Shown here piece after piece: positions 59,901-64,000 of a stretch of DNA of 64,000 nucleotides. Position numbers and translations under genes: made by a program. Source of the stretch: Hirudo medicinalis (Eukaryota; Annelida; Clitellata; Hirudinida; Hirudinidae); assembly GCA_011800805.1 (NCBI GenBank), contig MPNW01000476.1:62001-126000 (forward strand), in the 5' to 3' direction. The notes under the pieces were generated by a model that made no database searches, was not told the DNA's origin, and saw only the letters and a list, made by a program, of their open reading frames with translations. Within the stretch, counting starts at the first letter, position 1, and every line of letters starts with the position of its first letter.

Positions 59901-61357
59901 CCTCGGAAGATTATCGTCTGCTCATGTTGGTCTACGTGCCCCAACTCAAGTACATCGACTACTCCTTAGTTAACGACGATCAGGTATGATTGTGGTCAAT
60001 CCAGGTGATGTGGATTCAAATCCAAAACAAAATGAAAATCATTCTACCTATTTTTTGAAAAAAAATACAAAATACAAAACATACTCCTTCACTTTAGTGT
60101 GCAGATGTGAAATTCCGAACTCAATGGTAATAGTTCTACAGTAATTAAAAAAAATCTTGATATTATTTTTTTCAATTATTACAGCGAGAAAAAGCCAAGG
60201 TGAAGTTCGAGAATATTGTCCTAAAATTGGAAGCCAAGGATGAGGTCATGCAAACAGAGCAGGGGAAGAAGGACAAAGAGGACAGGAAGTTGTCCTACTT
60301 TAGGGTCGATTATGTTTTTAAAAAACATTTACACATTTTAACAATATTAGCGATACTAATACCAGAAATTGGACCAAGTACCGAGGTCCAAGTACAAGTA
60401 CAAGTACCTGAAATCGGTACTCGAGTAGTACTCGTATTTAATGTATTTAATTTAGAGTATTTAATAATCACTGACCTGGGTAATATATTTATCAACAATG
60501 ATAATGGCATTGTTATAACTACAGATTACATTATTACCACTGAAGTACATTTTAAAATATTTGTTATTTAACTGGGATCAGAAATCCTTTCTCGAGGATT
60601 TTGCCGATGAGAAGTTGGTAGGTGTTTTGTTGCACGAAGACGATGAAGACTCAAAACTGAAGCTGTGGTGGATCATCGAAAAGTTGTTTGCCGAATATCC
60701 TTTTGATAAATAAAAGTATTAATTGTAACATGTTATGTAATAATATTAAAAAATAATGTTAAAAATAATTGTATTAATAAAAAAGATAATAATGCGATAT
60801 TAATTATAACTTATTATGTAATAGTAACATGGACATCCGAGCGTTCGAGACTTTACCTCAGTTTGATGAATTGAAATCTTCCTCCCAAGTGTGTCTGTCA
60901 CCCACTAGCATAAGAAGAACAATATTATCTGCATTAAAGTTTTAATTCCAGAGATAAGATATTGATAAAAGATATTGATGCACTTACCCATCGAGCTCCC
61001 CGTCAACATCTCTACACCTTTATCAGTGGAAACACTTATAAGATAACCATAATCATAAAATGATATCCTAATAAAATATTTAACAATACCAATTATAAGT
61101 TAATTATAATTATAAGCGTTCCTTGTGTTATATCCCTGACCCAGAAATGGGCCATGACCTGACCCCGTTATGAATCTGAACTTTCCGGAGTGAGATCCAA
61201 GGGATGGCCAAAGAGTTGTTCGAATTTGGTCTTCAGCAACACGAGGCAAGAGAAGAAGAACTGTCGAGCTTCAAGGCAAGCATGGACAGCCTCATCAACA
61301 TCAGTACCGAGTTCAACATCATGAAGATTGATAGGTTTCTTGAGTACAAACGAAAGG

Positions 61358-61389
<32 letters not shown>

Positions 61390-62787
61390 ATGATTATGAT
61401 GACGTAAACTTAAACTTCTACTTTCCACTCACTCCAGCTTTGGAGCGAGTTGGACACACTGGATCTTGAGGGCTTCAATGAAACAAAGTCCGCCTTCAAT
61501 AAATACTTGGATGAACTTTTCAACTGCCTCGTACGTGAGGAGCTGCACATGGTGGAAGATGTTAACGTGAGTGGATGGGTTGGGATGGGTGGATGGGAAG
61601 TTGGCGCTGGTGGGGGTTTGTTTTGGCTATGTTGTTTTAGTCATATTAATGTAATTATCGTTATTAATTATCGGTATCAATTTTATGTGGTCACGTCATC
61701 GTCATCGTTATCATCATTATCATCATCATCTTCAACAAGGAATGTTTAACTTGTTAAGCGTCCACAATGCATAATTCTTGGAAGTAATTATGAAAATTGT
61801 TTTATTTAATTAAAATGCAAGCATCTACGAATTAATATCGCATACTTTACATTGATGATGGTGATGATGATGACGATGACGATGATGATGACGACGACGA
61901 CGACGATGACAACAATGACGATAATAATGATTCAGGACATAATCAGTCAACTGGAGTTGAACCTCACGGATATGGTGATGTCTTTCAAGACTCACATCCA
62001 CACGAAGATCTCTTCCATCAGGGAGAGAGCCAATCAGTTTTATGAGGATTTGCTGCAAGAAGCCAACAACTTGGCGGAGAAGAAGAGGAGACCAGACGAG
62101 TTCGATGAAATACCGGGAGAAATTATGCACGTAATTAAATTATATTATTGCTGCTAATAATCAAAATAGTTTAACGTTAATAATTAACTTAGTTTGTTAA
62201 TAAATTAATTTATTTACTTATGCAATTTGGGCTTCGTATATCGACTATATTGCCAGCAATTATGTATGAATATAGATTGTGAATGTGAATCTTTTAGATT
62301 AAAAAGTTCGTTCTCTAAGTTTCCGTTGAATTATCTGTTGAATAATTGCGATTGTTTCCATTAAAGCAAGATTTGCAGCAAGATATCTTAGTGACCAATG
62401 AAACGTTCTTCCACTGAGTTTCACAGTGGTAGTAATATCACGAGCAATGGTGCACTGTATTGTATCACTACTACCAAGTATACGCTTATAACTCCATAAA
62501 TTCTGCTCTCATACTAACAAACAATCCTGAAGTTGGCGGGAGACAAGATGCTGTTGACGGTAACAATTCAAACCTGTCACGACCAACGTCTGGCTAAGAT
62601 CGACTACATTCAGGACCACATTTACCACCGCCTCAACAACTACGTTCCAAACATCATCGATGAGTTGCACGAACGTCTGGAAGTGAAGCGCAACAGGGAG
62701 AGGATCCAGGAGATCTGCCATTTTGTGGAGTTCCACAGGACCGATGGAGAACACGTCTTTGATCTCCTCAACAACCTCATGGCCTGA
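56931..62787 (+). CDS. DRC3: Dynein regulatory complex subunit 3 (LRRC48)
   Basis: Leucine-rich-repeat, coiled-coil subunit of the nexin-dynein regulatory complex in motile cilia. Firm exons: 57049-57240, 57353-57469, 59471-59637, 59837-59983, 60185-60304, ~61194-61356, 61438-61566, 61936-62130 and 62533-62787 (TGA). An exon starting 60582 (KSFLEDFADEKL) is likely but its donor is unresolved. A probable first exon at 56931 (MKLFRSEKS...) joins in phase if the donor at GCAA|GTTTTG is used. LRR block: NILKIASLWNF, LVKLQLDNNSISKIEGI, LDLSFNVITKIENLDNL, LTLFHNQIQVLENMDDL and LEIFSIGKNNLKDLDN, followed by an LRR cap (MTSSEDYRLLMLVYVPQLKYIDY). The rest is helical (ELFEFGLQQHEAREEEL; RERIQEICHFVEFH at the end), as in human DRC3. 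Intron 3 carries an antisense retrotransposon. Confidence 0.88.
57690..59320 (-). mobile_element. CR1/L2-type non-LTR retrotransposon, internally deleted and inactive
   Basis: Inserted antisense in DRC3 intron 3. Upstream of the 451-residue open frame (59058-57703) the endonuclease start is readable as GCLNIRSSSSAKKFHSL and IDVLSTTETWHDES, cut off by a TAA near 59067-59065. The endonuclease core CDFNIHLEK has Cys where Gly is usual. After GLLDIVLERDDKDK the frame jumps directly to VLGQILFSLYVSDI, so the RT fingers and part of the palm are deleted. The palm motif reads YAYDTQIYG where YADD is expected. The thumb and C-terminal part (RLDYCNSILVNAS, LQAVMNTAARLIYGG, GPRIWNSLP) are typical of the CR1/L2 groups. 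Confidence 0.88.
60370..60440. repeat. AAGTAC repeat with GTACT inverted half
   Basis: Within a DRC3 intron, ggtccaagtacaagtacaag is followed about 25 bases later by ggtactcgagtagtactcgt, giving short direct repeats of AAGTAC and an inverted GTACT partner. Possible hairpin; may be simple sequence. Confidence 0.5.
61356..61392. repeat. GAT microsatellite
   Basis: About ten GAT units immediately after the donor of a DRC3 exon (CGAAAG|GTGATG). Confidence 0.9.
61854..61932. repeat. GAT/GAC microsatellite next to a splice acceptor
   Basis: Interrupted GAT/GAC triplets up to the acceptor attcag at 61930-61935 in DRC3. There is little pyrimidine tract between repeat and acceptor. Confidence 0.85.
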
Positions 62788-63271
62788 ACGAAACACCTGC
62801 TTGGCTCGCTGAGCTGACTTCATTCAATTTTTACTCGTTTCTTTCTATTGTTGGTTTTCGTTTTTTTTTTAAAGATTCTAACTTTTATTAAGATTACGTT
62901 TTAATTATATATTAAAAAAAAACTTAAGTTAGGTTTGGATAATTAATTTAAAATAGTGCTCGTAATTATTAGCAATTATTATTGACATAATAATTAGTCA
63001 GATTGTTAATTCGCTCAAGAATTTCTACGTCGCTCTGAGACCAATAGGTTGAGGGATAGGTTTGGATTTTCGACTTTAGAGCCGCGAGAAAATTCCGCGA
63101 GTTGTTGCTACTTTAATCGTCGAAAAAGTCGTTGGCAACAATTTGTAGCAGCAAATACGACGGAAAGCAGAAATACGACTGAAACTACTGACTTGAATCG
63201 TCTGCAAGTACTTATTTCGAGAACAACTTGAAGCGTTCGGATTTGTAGAAAGTTAAGCAACTTTTGTCGAT
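62788..63271. other. Intergenic DNA between DRC3 and the TRAF6-like gene
   Basis: About 480 bases that must contain the DRC3 3' UTR and the promoter and 5' UTR of the TRAF6-like gene. The part from 63020 on is less AT-rich and is probably 5' UTR. No canonical AATAAA is evident. Confidence 0.5.
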
Positions 63272-63846
63272 ATGTCGCGGAACGGAAGTTTTTCTGGTCC
63301 TTATTTTGCTCATGGGGGACACTACGATACCAGGCCTCGTAGCTATTTCAATCAAAATCGTGCCAGGTTCAATTTTACGACTGCAAACGTTGCTGGAGCT
63401 CATGGCGGTGCGTTCAACGAAAGGAACTCAAACAGGTTTCTTTTGGAAGATGTTCCTGCTTCAGAGCAGTTCGAACTCGGATATGAATTGCCCTTTGAAC
63501 CTACTCCCGACTCACGCTTCAACTGCCCCATTTGTTTGGGCGTCCTCAGGGAAACAGTGCAGACCAAATGCGGTCACAGGTTTTGTGCCATCTGTCTGAA
63601 GAACACGAAAGCCAGGTGAGTTGAAATGATAGATTCATATTCTCCAGGTAAAATAAATGAAAGGTGAATGCAATGAATAAAGCATATTAAATATTCCAGG
63701 TGATTATTAATTGGATTAATAATTAACTACCTAACTAATTGATTATTTACAAAGCATCAATCAAAACTTCATTCACCAGCTCATACGGAGGGAGACTTCT
63801 GTGTCCAGTGGACAAAGAAACGCTTGACACCGAGAATGGTTTTGAC
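63272..63846 (+). CDS. TRAF6: TRAF6-like RING E3 adaptor, 5' part only
   Basis: Signal adaptor and Lys63 ubiquitin ligase of Toll/IL-1 and TNF-type pathways. Two exons are in the window: 63272-63615 (ATG after a likely 5' UTR) and 63780-63846, joined in phase (AG|C). The gene continues past the right edge. The N-terminal ~80 residues are Gly/Asn/Arg/Phe-rich. The RING begins at Cys85: CPICLGVLRETVQTKCGHRFC, then CAIC, and in exon 2 LLCPVDKETLDTENGFD. The closing C-P-V-D pair (Asp as last zinc ligand) and the spacing CxxC-x11-CxHxxCxxC match TRAF6 rather than other TRAFs. The TRAF zinc fingers and MATH domain would lie beyond the window, so the ortholog call rests on the RING alone. Confidence 0.82.
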
Positions 63847-64000
63847 GTGAGGAGACTTACATTTTTATTTTTAGATTGTTCCCAGCACAACGTCACTAAC
63901 GTCACGAGACATTATAGCAATAAGTTAATAATATAAGACATAAAATAGTGATAATAATAATTAGTGACATTTTATGATTACTAAGTGATTACACAATAAC

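Noticed and set aside
62365..62420. Possible extra DRC3 exon (QDLQQDILVTNETFFH)
   Set aside because: It has an acceptor-like start and loose similarity to a DRC3 helix, but no donor before an in-frame stop.

Overview
This is nuclear DNA from an animal. It is AT-rich, with large stretches of AAT/ATT, GTT and GAT microsatellite, and all but one of its genes are split into short exons with GT-AG introns (about 50 bp to 2.5 kb). The protein set is bilaterian: a ciliary dynein-regulatory-complex subunit (DRC3), a TRAF6-type RING adaptor, a SAM+SH2 adaptor of the SLP-76/BLNK type, FTCD, PRRC1, Tra2 and UBE2S. The intron style, microsatellites and CR1/L2-type retrotransposons suggest a lophotrochozoan, perhaps an annelid such as a leech. 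That species guess is inference only.

Layout, left to right. 1-2637 (+): 3' part of a repeat-rich protein, unrecognised, with a possible resemblance to giant-ankyrin tails. 3671-5626 (-): splicing factor Tra2, complete in nine exons. 6888-8986 (+): cytosolic malate dehydrogenase, eight exons. 9353-14542 (-): SLP-76/BLNK-like adaptor with an N-terminal SAM, a proline- and tyrosine-rich linker built from tiny exons, and a C-terminal SH2. 15920-20593 (+): ankyrin-repeat protein of about 1017 residues with a long charged tail. 21858-31262 (+): unrecognised charged protein of about 23 exons. 32225-37015 (+): FTCD, 14 exons. 38221-40823 (+): PRRC1, nine exons. 41387-43132 (-): PPIL4, intronless, with a disrupted RS-like tail. 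44649-48174 (-): HtrL/YibB-like type II membrane protein, two exons. 50626-51883 (-): UBE2S, five exons. 53372-56031 (+): protein disulfide isomerase ending in KDEL, nine exons. 56931-62787 (+): DRC3, with an antisense CR1/L2-like retrotransposon in intron 3. 63272 to the window end (+): 5' part of a TRAF6-like gene.

Mobile DNA: the decayed CR1/L2-like copy at 57.7-59.3 kb, a shorter RT fragment near 52.5 kb, a decayed hAT transposase remnant near 43.7 kb, a candidate MITE at 49.84-50.28 kb, and a dispersed repeat with three recognisable copies (25.3, 35.5 and 39.8 kb).

The genes are mostly independent housekeeping or signalling genes and I see no operon-like functional cluster. Several pairs are convergent (repeat protein/Tra2, MDH1/SLP-like, PRRC1/PPIL4) or divergent (Tra2/MDH1, SLP-like/ankyrin protein, UBE2S/PDI). 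Exon junctions were worked out by hand from splice sites and reading-frame phase. Where phases close through the whole gene (Tra2, MDH1, ankyrin protein, FTCD, PRRC1, HtrL-like, UBE2S, PDI) I regard the model as firm. I did not find a convincing new multi-gene system.
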